Notes: a model not told the origin generated them from the letters alone. A DNA stretch of 64,000 nt from Tomocerus qinae (GCA_020055645.1 CM034546.1:131647875-131711874), one strand, 5' to 3'; positions 21,266 through 34,341 are shown, counted from the stretch's first letter. Numbers and translations are program-made.

Positions 21266-24200
21266 ATGAGCCCTTTGAAGCTGATCCTCTGCTCGGTTTT
21301 CTTCTTAGCGGGTAGCGCTTATGCCCAACAAGAGCTGCCACAACCATGCACCAGGTAATAAATCTAATTGGCTAATAATTAACAACATAATTATTGTACA
21401 TAATATTTATTCAAATTGTGAGCAGTATAAATTAAAATCCCTTGTCGAGGATCGTTTTTCATAAAAATAGATGAAAAATTGGGAAAATAAATAGTAATAC
21501 TTCTTCTACATTTTTTCTCCAGTCCAGACATAATACAGAGTAAATACGCATTACTAATTTAACTTAAGTATTAGCTAACAAATTATGTTTTGAAATAATT
21601 CAATAGGATAATATATCTTGTATATTTTGGTTTCCATTCTACGAAAGATAATTGCAATATTACAAATATAGAATCTAACGAGTCAATTTATTTTTGCGAT
21701 TGGTTTCTATTCCTAATACCGTATGACATTTAAAATCAGAGATCGGGGCAATTCTGGGTAGATTAAGTGATAGGGTAGGCAGTAGCCAATACCTTTTGGA
21801 TTAGTAGGTATTTCCATTTTTCAAAATTTTGCGTTTGATGAAAATATATCATCTACATTGCAAATTAATACATTTTCCGTCCCGTATAATTTTAAAATTG
21901 GACAATTGTTTTTTTTCCTTTTATGACATCAAAATTTGCCCTAGAACAATTTAAAAAAGCAAGAATTTTTTTAATAGAGAACGATTTTCAATCGATGCAT
22001 AAAATCTTCAATGCTTTAAGATGAACATTACTAAACACTTCAAGCACAGCATATTAATTATTAAAAATGTACAAGGGTAAGTACCGCCCTACTTGAAATT
22101 GTTGCAGATAAGCTTCGTACATGTAGTATCAAAACACTTATTACAATATTCAAGCATAATGTTTTTATTACTGTAAAAATTAAACGATTGATTAAAGGTT
22201 AGATACTTAAAAGCCACATTTGATTACATTTACATATGAATGTATTCACTCAACTACGTATAAGTAAAAAATGATAAAAGGTATAGGTATCTCATTGTAT
22301 CAACACGTTTTCTCATTTGATGTGGTTAGTGGTTCATGTTAACTGTTTTAAAAGCATATTGTGGCTATACTGCTGACAATCACAACTCCCAATACGTGGT
22401 AAACAGTTTTGCATTCATATTAAAAGCAGGAACAAGTATGGAACAGTCTCTTTTGTTGTCACAATCAATGAAATTAAAAACATGTTTCCTGCACTTGAAT
22501 TCGTGACAATGAGCGCAAATTTCCTATCCTTTTGCTTGAAACACCTGTAAATGATTACCAATGAATAACGACCCAACCTTCTAATTTACCCCAAAAAAAT
22601 TTGTCATTGTTCTACATTATTGGAGACCTGGTCGATCGTGACTTTCAAATTCTTTCGCTTTATTTTGATGGCTTTATAAATCTAACATAATAAGTCACAA
22701 TCCACTTTAAATATTATTACATTGCATTAATAACTATTGGATGCTATTTAATTAGCACCTAAAATAATTTTAAAAGGCACTAAAAATAGTTTAAATTATG
22801 CCCACAACTTTTGAACTGATGCATGAATCGTTGTATTTATTTATATAGATAATTGAAAAGTATCAAAATGTTGTCAATGTCATCATAACTTTAAGCTTTT
22901 TGTTTGAATTTTGATTTTCGAGATTCCATGACTTTATTTACTGATTTCTGAGTTTATTAAAGCTGCAGAATTCATAGCTTGATACATTTCTTTTGAGAAA
23001 GTTGATATTCTCATCACTAGTGGTCAAGTTGATTGTGGCACCGTTAACTATCATCGGAACTCCAGAGCAGTTCTCGTTATGGTACATCATGATACACCTG
23101 GCGAATTCAGGAGCAGCTTGGATTTTTATCATATAGACAGCATCCTTCTTAGCTTATTTTTAAGGAGGTTAATATAACTTGATGTTTTTATCAAGTTATA
23201 TCATACTTGTGTCATTGTGTCTCGTATTACCACACTTACTGTACCACTCAACCATAGTTAATCCAATTTTTAGCCTACTACAAGAAAATAAATATTATGA
23301 ATAAAAAAATTGGAATTATGTATAATTTTTTTAAAGACTTTTTTTAAGACGTGGTAACGTGAGAAGTGGGAAAACCAATATATTATAAGAATGTAGTTAT
23401 CCTCCTATAGACAATCCGCAATTTTCACATATTTACACAAATTATAGACCAAAAATTTGATTTTAGAGTAGAAATTAAGCAGGTCTCAACCAAGCAAGAC
23501 ATATTTCTAAGAGTAGATAAAAACTTTATACGAGCTCTGGGCCAACAACTTTGGACCAACTGTTAGAGTAATTAGTACATTCATTAATTAATTTTTATTT
23601 TTATTATATTTGCTATTATTGACATTTTACTACTTGCCATAAAGCATTGAAGGAATAATAATTGTCTAAGGGCCTTGGAGAATAGATACTTAGGCCCATA
23701 TTTTTAATGACTCCACTCCCACTCTCACGCACTTTTTACGCACTTTTTCGAGAGTGAAAGGTACCTCAATACATACCTTACACTCTCAAAGAGTGGAGAT
23801 TAGAGTGGGAGTGTTTATTAAAAATATGGGCCTAAGTTCCAACGAATGAATATTTATTTTCATGTATGTATTCATTATTATAGGAGGTAACTTGTATGAT
23901 TTCAGTGAAATATATTGCTATGGGGATTTACTACATACAGTCCAAATGGCCCGTCTGGAAAACGATTCAAAAAGTTTTGTAGATATGGCTTTAAGATATC
24001 CTCCTGCAAATGTCTCAGATAACTTCAAGACGTTTATAACTGCGAATCCTAATCCGACAAAGGAACAGACTCAATTATTTGTGAACGAAAACTTTGCAAA
24101 TGGAACAGAGTTCGAAGTTTTTAATCTTACCGACTGGAAAGAAAATCCCGCCTTTCTTCAAGATATTAAAGATACTCATTTACGACAATTTGGAAAAGAT

Positions 24201-26615
24201 TTAAACAAGATTTGGAAGGATCTAGGCCGTAAAATTAAAGATGACGTCCGAATTAACAAAGATCAATACTCAATGTACTACGTATCACATCCAGTGGTTG
24301 TTCCTGGAGGAAGATTTAAAGAATTTTACTACTGGGATTCCTACTGGATCCAGAAAGGTCTTTTGTTATCCGAAATGACTACCACGGTTAAAGGAATGAT
24401 CGAGAATTTCATGGAAATTGTTGAAACAATAGGATTTGTACCCAATGGAGGTAAAACTTTGAAAATTTTGAAAATATTCTATGCAGATTAAAAATGCTCT
24501 CATTTCAAGAGTTTATTATTACCTTAAGAATCAAAATACTTTATTTACAAATTGTGTTCATAGGTCGAATATATTACCAACGAACACAGCCACCTCTTCT
24601 TACTCCAATGGTCAAGAACTACTACGAAGCAACTAAGGATGTAGAATTTCTTAAGGCACATATTGGAACTTTAAAAAAAGAATTTGAATATTTTAATGTA
24701 AATCGTACTACAACTGTGAATTACAACGGAAAGGACCATAAGATGGCTATCTATAATGTCCAATTGCAAGGACCTCGCCCAGAATCATACAGGTGAGTTA
24801 ATAACGTAATACTAATCGGGCTAACATTGTTCAGGTGTATAAAATAATGTATGGTCAATATTAACAGGGAGGACTACGAGTTAGCTGACTGGTTGAGTAA
24901 AACACTTAAAGCGATGAATGCAACTGACGATTTTATAAAACAGTCTGTGGTGACTTTGTATACGAATTTAAAGGCAGGTGCCGAATCAGGCTGGGATTTT
25001 TCATCAAGATGGTTCGTTCCATTACCAAATTCCCATGAGACTGGTAATTATTTTCTTTATTTATTTAAGGGTGGTTAATAGCGGGGCAACTTGAGCATAC
25101 ACTTTATATGTATATCTTAGGATTAGAGTATAGCCCGTATTTATTTACCAAAAGTCTTCAAAATTTTCAAAAAGTGGCCGAAGATGAATACCTCGGAGTC
25201 GGACTTATGGCTCCGAAATATGATCTAACACGTTTTGAATTATAGCGTTAGCGAAAAAACATGATTTCCCACCAACGCTATGATTCAAAACTAATTAGAA
25301 ATTTCAAATTTTCCTAATCCACAAGTCTCAGGTATTCAACTTCCGCCGCTTTTTGGATATTTTGAAGAATTTTGGTAAATAAATACGGCTTATTCTCTTA
25401 TAATCGTAAGTAATACACACAAAGTATGCGCTAAAGGTCCCCGCTCTTAACCACCCTTCATTATTAAGTATATTATTTCCTTACACCGATTAGAACTAAA
25501 AATAAGTGTAGTATTATTGCTATGTATATTATATACTAAAATTAAAGCATCCTAGCTAAAATAAAACAATGAGGCCAGCATATTATATAGTTTACATTTA
25601 AAAACATTTTAACCGTATTGTAGTATTTTAATGGTTGTCTGATTTAACAGGGGATCTTATGAATACAAGAACTTCCGAAATAGTTCCTGTAGATCTAAAT
25701 GGATTTCTGTACTGGAATGCAATTCTCCTGAGCGAATTTTGTGGCTTGGTAATTATATAAAATTGATATCTTATATTTAACTATGTTATAATAACGATCA
25801 ATCTAACATAGAATATGTATTCTCATTTTAGGTTAGTAATGCTACTTTGTGTAATCCTACCGAACGTGCCGGGTACGATACTCGTGCAACTCAATTGAAA
25901 GAGGCCATTAATGAAGTTCTTTGGGATGTAGAGGCTGGTTCTTGGTTTGATTACGATACAGTCAATAAAACACGGAGAAATGCCTTTTACCCTACAAATC
26001 TAGTTCCTCTCTGGGTCAAGGCACATCACAATGACTCAATGATACCTAAAGTTGTAGATTATTTGAAAAAATCTGGGGCGTTAGCATATCCCGGTGGGCT
26101 TCCTACGTCTCTTTTCCAGACGGGTCAACAGTGGGATTTCCCAAACGGGTGGGCACCTTTGCAGCATATCGCGGTAGAAGCTTTGGAATACAGTGGAAAT
26201 CAAGAAGCAAAGAATATAGCTTATGATCTAGCCCGGAAATGGGTGCAGAGCAATCACCTGACTTTCGTAAGACAGGAAGCCATGTTTGAAAAGGTTAAAA
26301 TCCAACATTTATATTAAAATCCAAGTATATTGTTTGTTTTACGATTTAACCATAATTTGTTTACAGTATGACGTCACTGTAGTCGGGAGTCAAGGTGGCG
26401 GTGGAGAATACGGAGTTGTACTAGGATTTGGGTGGTCCAATGGTGTCATATTAGAGTTTCTCAAAATGTACGGAGCCCGACTTGAGAGTCTACCAGATGT
26501 AATACCAACAACTACACCAGCAGGAACAACCACCGAAGCAGGAGCAGGAACTACACCAGCCCAATTCTCTGCAATGACCTTAATTATTGTTTCTCTATTT
26601 TCTTTATTTCAATGA
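21266..26615 (+). CDS. Trehalase 2 (GH37), secreted and C-terminally anchored
   Basis: Complete seven-exon trehalase: 21266-21354, 23906-24450, 24564-24792, 24868-25043, 25651-25748, 25832-26293 and 26367-26615. They total 1848 nt, or 615 aa, normal for insect trehalases. Exon 1 encodes a signal peptide (MSPLKLILCSVFFLAGSAYA). Signature 1 (PGGRFKEFYYWDSY), the Asp in ESGWDFSSRW, signature 2 (QWDFPNGWAP), the Glu in FEKYDV and the Gly-rich loop are all present. The C-terminus is a Thr/Ala/Gly linker ending in a hydrophobic tail (MTLIIVSLFSLFQ), as in GPI-anchored or membrane trehalases. Intron 1 (2.5 kb) contains a foreign pseudogene exon and a MITE; intron 4 contains a foldback element. AATAAA follows at about 26654. 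Confidence 0.95.
22900..23150 (-). pseudogene. Pseudo-exon of the cysteine-rich secreted family in trehalase 2 intron 1
   Basis: Close match to exon 2 of the gene at 40935-41492 (shared MIKIQAAPEFA, CIMMYHNENCSGVP, NVSSYEFCSFNKLRNQ). Upstream of MIKIQ a two-base insertion (TATATG where the intact gene has TATG) breaks the frame, three bases are missing in the NGSATIN region, and no exon 1 or promoter is present. It lies about 18 kb from its relative, in the same orientation, inside another gene's intron. A dead dispersed copy. Confidence 0.85.
23693..23832. mobile_element. MITE with GGCCCATATTTTTAAT inverted ends
   Basis: 140 bp with ends GGCCCATATTTTTAAT and ATTAAAAATATGGGCC, flanked by TA on both sides. 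The interior is also palindromic (CCACTCCCACTCT against AGAGTGGGAGTG). A TA target suggests a mariner-like origin. It ends 73 bp before trehalase 2 exon 2. Confidence 0.75.
25067..25458. mobile_element. Foldback element in trehalase 2 intron 4
   Basis: Almost the whole 390 bp is one imperfect inverted repeat. It starts AAGGGTGGTTAATAGCGGGG and ends with its inverse (CCCCGCTCTTAACCACCCTT), and the arms keep matching inward (CGTATTTATTTACCAAAA, then TAGCGTTAG and related blocks). Target duplication unclear. No coding potential. Confidence 0.78.
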
Positions 26616-27572
26616 TGTCATCTTAAATGGCAATTGTACGAACCATAACTATAAATAAAACATGTAAAATATTTTTAGCTGCAGTAGTAACTCTTCTGAT
26701 AATTTTTGATTATTTAACTAAGAAATAATATATTGCTTTAATTAATTTTTTAGTGCAACAATTTACAGTCAATTGGAATAATTCGTGACTACCTTTAGTG
26801 TTAATGTCGTAACTATTTAATAGAACTTTATCATTTGATGTGCACGTATTTTTCGCATATTATTTTGATTTGTGAAAATTATTGCTAAATCAGTGTCTTA
26901 TAATCATTGGTCGTTACAGACTGCTGCAGACAGACATTATAAATAATATTATAAATTATAAAACTAGATTATATAGATTATAAAACTGCTATATAACGGG
27001 AGAAAGAGGCACAGGGAAGTTATTCATGCTACCACGGTCTAAAGCATTTATGCATGTAAAAAGGAAAATGATCTCTTGGCAGCTAAAATGTCTTTAGGAA
27101 CTTCAAAAAGTTATATCAAGAAGAATTGAAAATGCAAAATTGTTGCTGTTTAGTTAAATGACATGTTATCATTCAAAGATGCGTTTTTAATTATGAAACA
27201 AACAATATTTATTTCAAGTATATTGTACTAAAACGTACTTACATAACATTATCTGACCTTTCAAATACAGATCAAATTCAACTAAATGCACAGAATAATT
27301 GTGCTAATACAGATTCAAATTCAAAAGAATTACAGGGATTACATACTTTTTGATATGAAATTTCATATTCCATATCTTCCTTTACATATTAAATTTTACT
27401 ATTTTTACTTATTTACTTATACAACTTATATATATACTAAGATTAGGATAGTCTACTTTACTAAATTACCTATTAAAACATAGACAAGACATATTATATA
27501 TTATATCATTTAAATATAAATTGGGTTTAAGTACTTTGAGTACAGCCTCCATTTCCAGAATTCTACAACTGG
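26616..27572. other. Spacer between trehalase 2 and the cysteine-rich cluster
   Basis: The AT-rich 3' flanks of two convergent genes. No further gene or repeat family recognised. Confidence 0.5.
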
Positions 27573-28087
27573 TTATTGCATCCTGGCTCTGTTAAAACTG
27601 CAAAACTCATAGCTTGATACATTTTGTTGCAGAAAGTTGATAATGTCGTTATTGTTCAGATTAATTATGTCAGTTCCGTTGCTTGTAGCTTTTCTCCAAT
27701 CTCCAGTGCAGTTGTCTGTGTGGTACATGATGATACAGTTGGCATATGCTGGAGCAGAGGACGGAATGTTTATTGTAATCCGATTGGTCCCCAGTCCAGT
27801 AGGAAAGGGAAAGCACCAAAACGGCTGCTCAATTGTTTCATTCTTTCCTGCATTGAATAAAAGTGAAAATTATAACCCAAAGGACTTACAATTAATAACT
27901 AAAGATAATAATTGTATTGCACTCCCTATACTAAAAGCTTACGTTGTTGATCAGTGCAATTTTCACTGCAGAAGATAAGACTGAATTTGTCTACTTTGAA
28001 AATTTTTCCAGGCTCGGTCCCGATGATATTAGCCAGAAAGCCTAAAACGGCGACAGCAACAATAATATTGATCTTTTTGGCAAACAT
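27573..28087 (-). CDS. Secreted cysteine-rich protein, cluster gene 1
   Basis: Two exons, 28087-27943 and 27847-27573 (420 nt, 139 aa). The ATG gives a signal-like start, MFAKKINIIVAVAVLGFLA. The mature part has IFCSENCTD, FWCFP, ANCIIMYHTDNCTGDW and NVSSYEFCSFNRA, with cysteines at the same places as its paralogues. The intron interrupts the codon just after the first Cys pair in all four genes. I do not recognise the family with certainty. The pattern 'MxYHxxNCxG ... NFLxxNVSSYEFC' resembles a beta/gamma-crystallin Greek-key repeat (Y-x5-G, then fNdrvSSi). That is a hypothesis. Confidence 0.75.
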
Positions 28088-28387
28088 TTTCAAATATACA
28101 TCAACAAAACTGTAATTCGTCAGACTTTAACTGATAGTGTTTTATTAAATTTTGGATGTGATATTTGCAAGAAAATTGATTTCAAAAACTGTATAATCAA
28201 TTCGACACGATTGCTTTAAAAGCCAGTTAAAACTGTTTAAAATTTGTGATTTATTTTTAAATGTGCTAATTGAGTTGAATAATGATATTTGCAGAAAATC
28301 TAGTTGTGTGTATTGATTTATTCTTTGACTTTAGCTAAGTTGAAAGGAGACTGATGGACTGATGACTTGATGTCCAAATTTTACTTG

Positions 28388-28454
28388 CTTATATACCTGT
28401 TTGAAATATGGTACCTTTACGTAGCTTGGTGAACCTCGAACCACATTGTTATTG
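28388..28454 (-). promoter_or_regulatory. Shared promoter block, cluster gene 1
   Basis: On the minus strand TATATAAG (28395-28388) lies downstream of a block reading AACAATGTGGTTCGAGG (about 28434-28452). All four cluster genes have the same two parts in the same order. The TATA is about 300 bp from the ATG here, so a long or spliced 5' UTR is likely. Confidence 0.5.
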
Positions 28455-30365
28455 TCTTGAAGATATTTTTGTCTTTGAATGCAATTAATATTCAGGAATT
28501 CTTAATTTTTTCTGAATTGTCATTAGCAAATTAATCGGAATTCAGAACTTCGTTGACGTTCATTATTTATTGTTTGGTGATTACGGATTGTGGAAATTAT
28601 AAAAAGCAGAAATTAAGATGAAATGGTATTAATAGTTTAACGTATGTAGACCATCGAGGCAATACATTGTGGTCGACCTTTTGCTTCGCTTGGTGAACTA
28701 TCATGTGGTATTATGGTTAACTAGGGACAGTAACAGTGACGATTCGTGACGAGAAATATACTGGAAGTCATTTTAGCCGACATCGGTCAACTGTGTAGAG
28801 TCTACTGTAATTAGTCGTCTTTTAACCACATACACAATAACAATGCTGGTTTAAGATTAGATGTGCATATGAATCACATGTTTATTATAAGTTGCTCTGA
28901 TAAATTAAATATTTTCGTTACAATCACCAAGTAACAATTAAAAATGTCACTACACGTACTATAAATGCTATCTATAATATTATAATACTATACTTAATCA
29001 TCTTTAATCAAGAAATACGTTATTTTTATGAAAGTAAATTATTAAAAATGGTCGTTCAATTTTAAATAAAATATTTAATTAAATAAACAAAATGAAAATA
29101 TTTGTATGGTCAATATGGGCACAGTTGAGAAATTATGTACATAATTTTTGGCCCATAGAAATTCAAGTGGTATAGGTAGGCAACATTAAATAACGTAGAG
29201 AATGTATGTATGTTTACATGAGTGAAGGAACTGTAGGAAGAGTATACTAGGATATTTGTGGTGGCTTGATTACTTAATAGCTTTTGATGTCACTGCTACT
29301 AAGCAAGCTTTATTACATCATCAATAATACAGAATACGTAGCTACCTGCATTGAGTCATTGGAACTATTAACAATGACGTAATAAAAATGTGTCGCATAT
29401 TTACAGAGGGAATGAAAAGTGAAATAGAAAACAGGATAACCATTTATTAATTAAGGAAATACAGGAAAACAATTTAATTAATACACCAATAAAAATAAAT
29501 TCGTGTAATTAGTTGACGCATCACCAATCTACTACTTAATCGACATATTTTTATGATATATATTTAGTTATTGCTAATCTTTTGCTGTGAGTAAGCCACT
29601 TAGTGTCCAATATGTACTCTTAGTGTAAATATTGCTATTGGCAGTTTATTTATTTTATTTGGGCTACATAAAGTTTCACCCCAAGACCGAGATAACAACT
29701 CTAAATGATTTACATCCTCGTAGAATATGTTAAAAATTTCTGGAAAAGCCCAGTTCCTAATTTTAGATGTGGTCACACCTAATGAAACCCATCATAGATT
29801 ATATAATTGTTATGTTAATTGATTGCAGTATTTGTCATGTCTTATGGTTTTATTGCTTAAATATCTTCAAAAGAAAAGACACGAAAAAGTTTACTAGTAA
29901 AACTTAAAAATTGGCTCTATTTCGATGTTTTATCAGATTATAATGCTGAGGTTAGACGCCAACGAATTATTGTACATTCAATTCATTTATTACATGCAGA
30001 CGTTTACAGATGGTAATCTTTAATGTTACTTTATTTAGATGACTAAATGAATAATGAGTGAAGCATATTGCATTATTATTTAAATCAAGAAATTTTTCAG
30101 TAAATAATAGCATAAATATTATTGGATTTCTAAATCGTTTAAATAGTCGTATGAAATAAAAACGATTTCAAATATAAAACTTTTTGTGAGATGAACGAAA
30201 ATTTTAGGAAATACAAGGTTTTAACTGCATTAGTATGATTCGAATGTCTTACTATTTTCGTTGGTTTCAATTGAAATCACACGTACAAATATAGGTTAAC
30301 GCCAATAAATTTATTCTACAATTGCTTGAATTACTACATTTATTAGATCTACAGATGGTAATCTG
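28455..30365. other. Spacer in the cysteine-rich cluster
   Basis: AT-rich, no coding exon seen. Parts (about 28440-28620 and 29400-29720) recur in weaker form at 32280-32460 and 33290-33500, showing that the gene lies in a tandemly duplicated unit of about 4 kb. Confidence 0.5.
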
Positions 30366-31045
30366 CAGAGCTGGAACATTTATTTTCTTAAAAGTCCAAA
30401 ATATTTATTTAAATATTTACTGAAAAAAGGAAAAATATTTATTAAAACATTTTTTCTCAATTTCATTTATAATTTGTAATAAGTATTAAATTACATCAAG
30501 GATGTATTGAGGGATGGGCTTTACGGGCTAAAGCCCACCCAAAATTCTAGAAAAAGGTGAATTTTTTCTCAAAATAGCAAAAACTTTCGCGCTTTTCGCG
30601 ATTATATGCCATTTTTGACTCATTTCCGTCATAAAATGCCAAAAATTTTCCCATTTCGAATGGAATAATATTCCAATGAATTGCAATGTAGTATGCATTT
30701 GCTATATTTATTGCAATTCTCTTTACAAAGAATGTATTTTGAACAACGTTAAGTGAATTTTGTACATCCTACTTTAAATGGTGCATGAACATTTGCTTAA
30801 CTTTGCTATTTTGATGAAATTACGTATTAATTTAGTAAAAATGGCTGAAATATTTAAAAATATTTTTTTATGCACAGAATATTTACGTAAATATTTATAT
30901 TTACAAAAACTCGAAAATATTTAAAAAAAATATTTTCGAGTGTGTCTCAAAATGCTCCAAATACTGCCAAACGTTTGCATATGGAAGCATATAAGCGTAG
31001 TGTCTAACATGAAAAACATTTTTTTAAATAAATGTTCCAGCTCTG
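30366..31045. mobile_element. hAT-type non-autonomous element, 680 bp
   Basis: Perfect 20-bp inverted ends (CAGAGCTGGAACATTTATTT at the left, its complement at the right) and a perfect 8-bp target duplication, GTAATCTG, at 30358-30365 and 31046-31053. The interior is AT-rich with short palindromes and no transposase frame. Confidence 0.92.
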
Positions 31046-31384
31046 GTAATCTGTAACATCACGTCGTTTTAGGATTCTTAAGTATTTAATGAATGAAAGG
31101 ATCTTAAAATTGCTATCTATAAAATGAATTTGAACTAATTTATGATTTGTTGCATTTATATGGTATTTTATTTCGTTCCAAATTTAAATCACTACATTTG
31201 ACAGTTAAGTGTACAAGAATGTACATACATAATAACTTGGCATTCTAATTATTTACAGACCAAGTTTACTTAAATCTAGTACACAGTATAATTGTGTTAA
31301 GACATAAATTCCAGATAGAATTACAGTGATTATTAACTTTACGGCATGATACTGATCATATCTGATCTCCATACCTATTTTGAT

Positions 31385-31925
31385 TTATGATTCTAATTTG
31401 AACGTGTAAAAATAGGTTTTTTTCTGCTTGATAAGTTTGTTGATATTGCAGAATTCATAACTGCTAACATTTTGACTTAGAACAGTGACAGGCTGTTCAC
31501 TAGCCCTGAAATCGGTTGAGTCGGTGCCGTTGACTGTAATTGCGACGCCATTGCAGTCTTTTTTTGGGTACATCATGATACAACTGCCAAAGTTATAATG
31601 AGCAGATTGTATTTTTATCATAGTCGTCATCCTTTGGAGCGTAATTGGGTAACACCAGGATCGGTGCAAAACATATTCTGGAATTTCTGAATTTTAGCAT
31701 AATAAGAGATTATTATAATACAAAGTTTGTTTAATAAAAATTTTAATGAATTTTACGTAATTTTAAGAACTTACGAATATTGCCGTCGCTGCAATTTGGC
31801 CTACAGAATGTAACACTAATATTCGATGCTTTCCTAAACAATACTGCAGCATCAGTCTCGATGATAATGATAGTAGTAGCCAGAGCCAAAAAGGCAACCG
31901 CAACAACAATTTTGACAGAAAACAT
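31385..31925 (-). CDS. Secreted cysteine-rich protein, cluster gene 2
   Basis: Exons 31925-31775 and 31686-31385 (453 nt, 150 aa); an acceptor 9 nt further in is also possible. Signal peptide MFSVKIVVAVAFLALA. Conserved pieces: VTFCRPNCSDGN, SWCYPI, IKIQSAH, CIMMYPKKDCNG and NVSSYEFCNINKL. Intact frame and splice sites. Same gene structure as its three neighbours. Function unknown; probably extracellular. Confidence 0.75.
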
Positions 31926-32235
31926 TTTCAAATGTATTTGAAATAGTAGTCGAAACTAAAAAATATTTATTTACTGATTCTGTAGAAAGATGAATTTATT
32001 AATAATAAGTTTGTATCATTAATTGAATTCTCTTGTTTATACAGTAACAAATTTTATTTTTGATATTTCGATATTATTTGGTGTATTATTTGATAAATTG
32101 CAAATTGACAAGTTGATTATATTGAATGTTAAGTCTCAATAACTTAATAGCTTTTAATTTACTTTTAATGTTTATATTACTACTTTGTTTTAAGACAAGG
32201 TAATATACTAATGATTTTATTTGACATTTCGCTGG

Positions 32236-32300
32236 TTTATATATGCCTGCAATGACATCTTTACTACGTACACATCCCGGACCTGGGACCACTTGTTATT
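32236..32300 (-). promoter_or_regulatory. Shared promoter block, cluster gene 2
   Basis: Minus-strand TATATAAA (32243-32236) preceded by AACAAGTGGTCCCAGG (about 32283-32299). Same arrangement as cluster genes 1, 3 and 4. Confidence 0.5.
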
Positions 32301-34008
32301 GTTTTAAAGATATTTTTGTCTCACAATGCAGTTATTATTAAGAATCTCCCATTTGCCAGAATTACCATTAGCAAATAAATGAGAATCCAGAACTTTGACG
32401 TACATTTTGATTGCTGGGTGCATTGTGGCTGTGGGAATTAAGATGAAATGGTATTAATAGGAGGTAGACACAAGGGAGAGTATGTTAATCACTTTCGTTT
32501 GTGGTTGTTGTCTTTTTGGTGGCAGTACATGTGGCATTATGGTTAGCTGTAAGATAGTGTTAATAGCATTAAGAGTAATAGTAATATAATAATAGTAATA
32601 GTAATATTACACGAGTTGTTATATGAATGTGAGTCATTTACCCGACAATGGTCAACGCATGTATTATTTACATATTATATTTTTAGTAATTAGGGATCTC
32701 TGCTACCCTTTTACGTGTATTTAAGTCGATAATTACATTTCGCAGAAATTATTATTTGTGTCACATTGCCAAATGAAATCCCCATGCATATGGGGCAATA
32801 TAAAAACGTCAGCAAACTTGCCTTAATCGTCAATACTCCCTTAATCATTGGATTGTTATTAAGTTATAAAGTTCCACTTTCCTATAGAAGTCTTAATAAG
32901 AGTAGAATTATTTCATATTTTAAAGAATTGATATACAAGGAAATATTAATATGCAAAGTTACACGTAAGATTGAAATTATTAATATAAACTGCATGTGCA
33001 TTCAAGCGTAATAACAGTTGGTGACTTGTGACGTGTTTAATTAATACAGTAGGATTAGTATAATATGGAGTATTAGTAGTGTACTATAATAGTAGGAATT
33101 ATTTACAAGGATAATTATGGTTTTATTACTTAATGGCTCCTGACGTCACTGTTGTAGTTCATTACATCATGAAAAGTATAACATACTTAGTTATCAGTAT
33201 TAAATTATTTAGAATTAAATGGACGGCACCAGATAAATATGTCCCGCAAACTTGCACAAGGAATGGATAGATTAAAATAGAGGAACAGGAAATTACGGGA
33301 ATTTAATTCGTGCACCATGTTAATTTTAATTAGCCGAATTGATCTATTTATATGGCAAACTGTAACTAATGCTAATCGACGATTTTGAGAATAATCAGTA
33401 ATCAGTGTTTCACGCTAGTTAGTTTAACGATTTATTAGTCATTTTATTTATGTACATCACAGCACCCCAAAAGCCACGATAACAATTCTAATTATTTCGT
33501 CCGTTGCATTCGCATAGAATTTCTCGAAAGACATACTAAATTTAGTTACTACGGTTAGTTAAAATACTAATTAGAAACTTAGAAACTATAAAATATTAGT
33601 TGTGACTCATAATTTACTATAATGAGTACACAATTTTTGTTTGGAGTAAAATTTTTATACATTTTTGGAGAACGCACTTTATTTTATGTAGAAATACAGT
33701 GACAATCAGGAAAATCCTTAATGCCTGAAATATTTGTATCAATAGGACATAGAAATAAGAGATATGATTGATATGAAATTTATTCCCACTCAATAGAATT
33801 GAATTACACTTCTCCATAACTGCAATTTTCAATAATTCAAAGAGCAATGTAAAAAGGACTACAGAAGACAACGATGAAGAGAATAGGGAAAAGATAATAA
33901 TCGCATTTAAATATTGATGTAACTGTAGAGCATTCTATAAATAATAATGCAATCCCATTTTTATTATTCATGGGTTATAAATAAATCTATCGGTACATCG
34001 TCCTATTA
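32301..34008. other. Spacer with short TAA/TAG microsatellite
   Basis: No gene seen. A TAATAG-type microsatellite lies at about 32561-32608. Sequences near 33290-33500 repeat those near 29400-29720 as part of the cluster's duplicated unit. Confidence 0.5.
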
Positions 34009-34280
34009 AGCAATGAAAAAGCCTATATCCATTTTTCGTTTGGTGCAGGAATAGCCTAACTCTACTATCAAGCGTATGGATATAGGCTTTTTCCTGTACC
34101 AAACAAAAAAAATGGATATTGGCTTTTTCCTGTATTAATCTGAAAGCGGAATTGCCTTTTTCTGTCTTTAAGAGACGATATATCGTCCTTTAAGGAACGA
34201 AAAAGCCAATATCCATTTTTTGTTTGGTGTACGAATAAGTCTACATCCATTTTTCGTTTGGTGCAGGAAATAGGCTTTTG
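34009..34280. repeat. Compound direct and inverted repeat
   Basis: A unit reading TCCATTTTTCGTTTGGTGCA occurs in direct (about 34028 and 34246, with a variant near 34211) and inverted orientation (about 34095-34130), around the palindrome GACGATATATCGTC. It looks like a foldback or nested MITE. It lies just downstream of the chemoreceptor gene at 34342-35669. Confidence 0.65.
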
Positions 34281-34341
34281 GAATTATGTTTGACATTTAC
34301 TAAGCCCTAAATTTGCCCTAGAAAATAAAAAGGTTTTCAAT

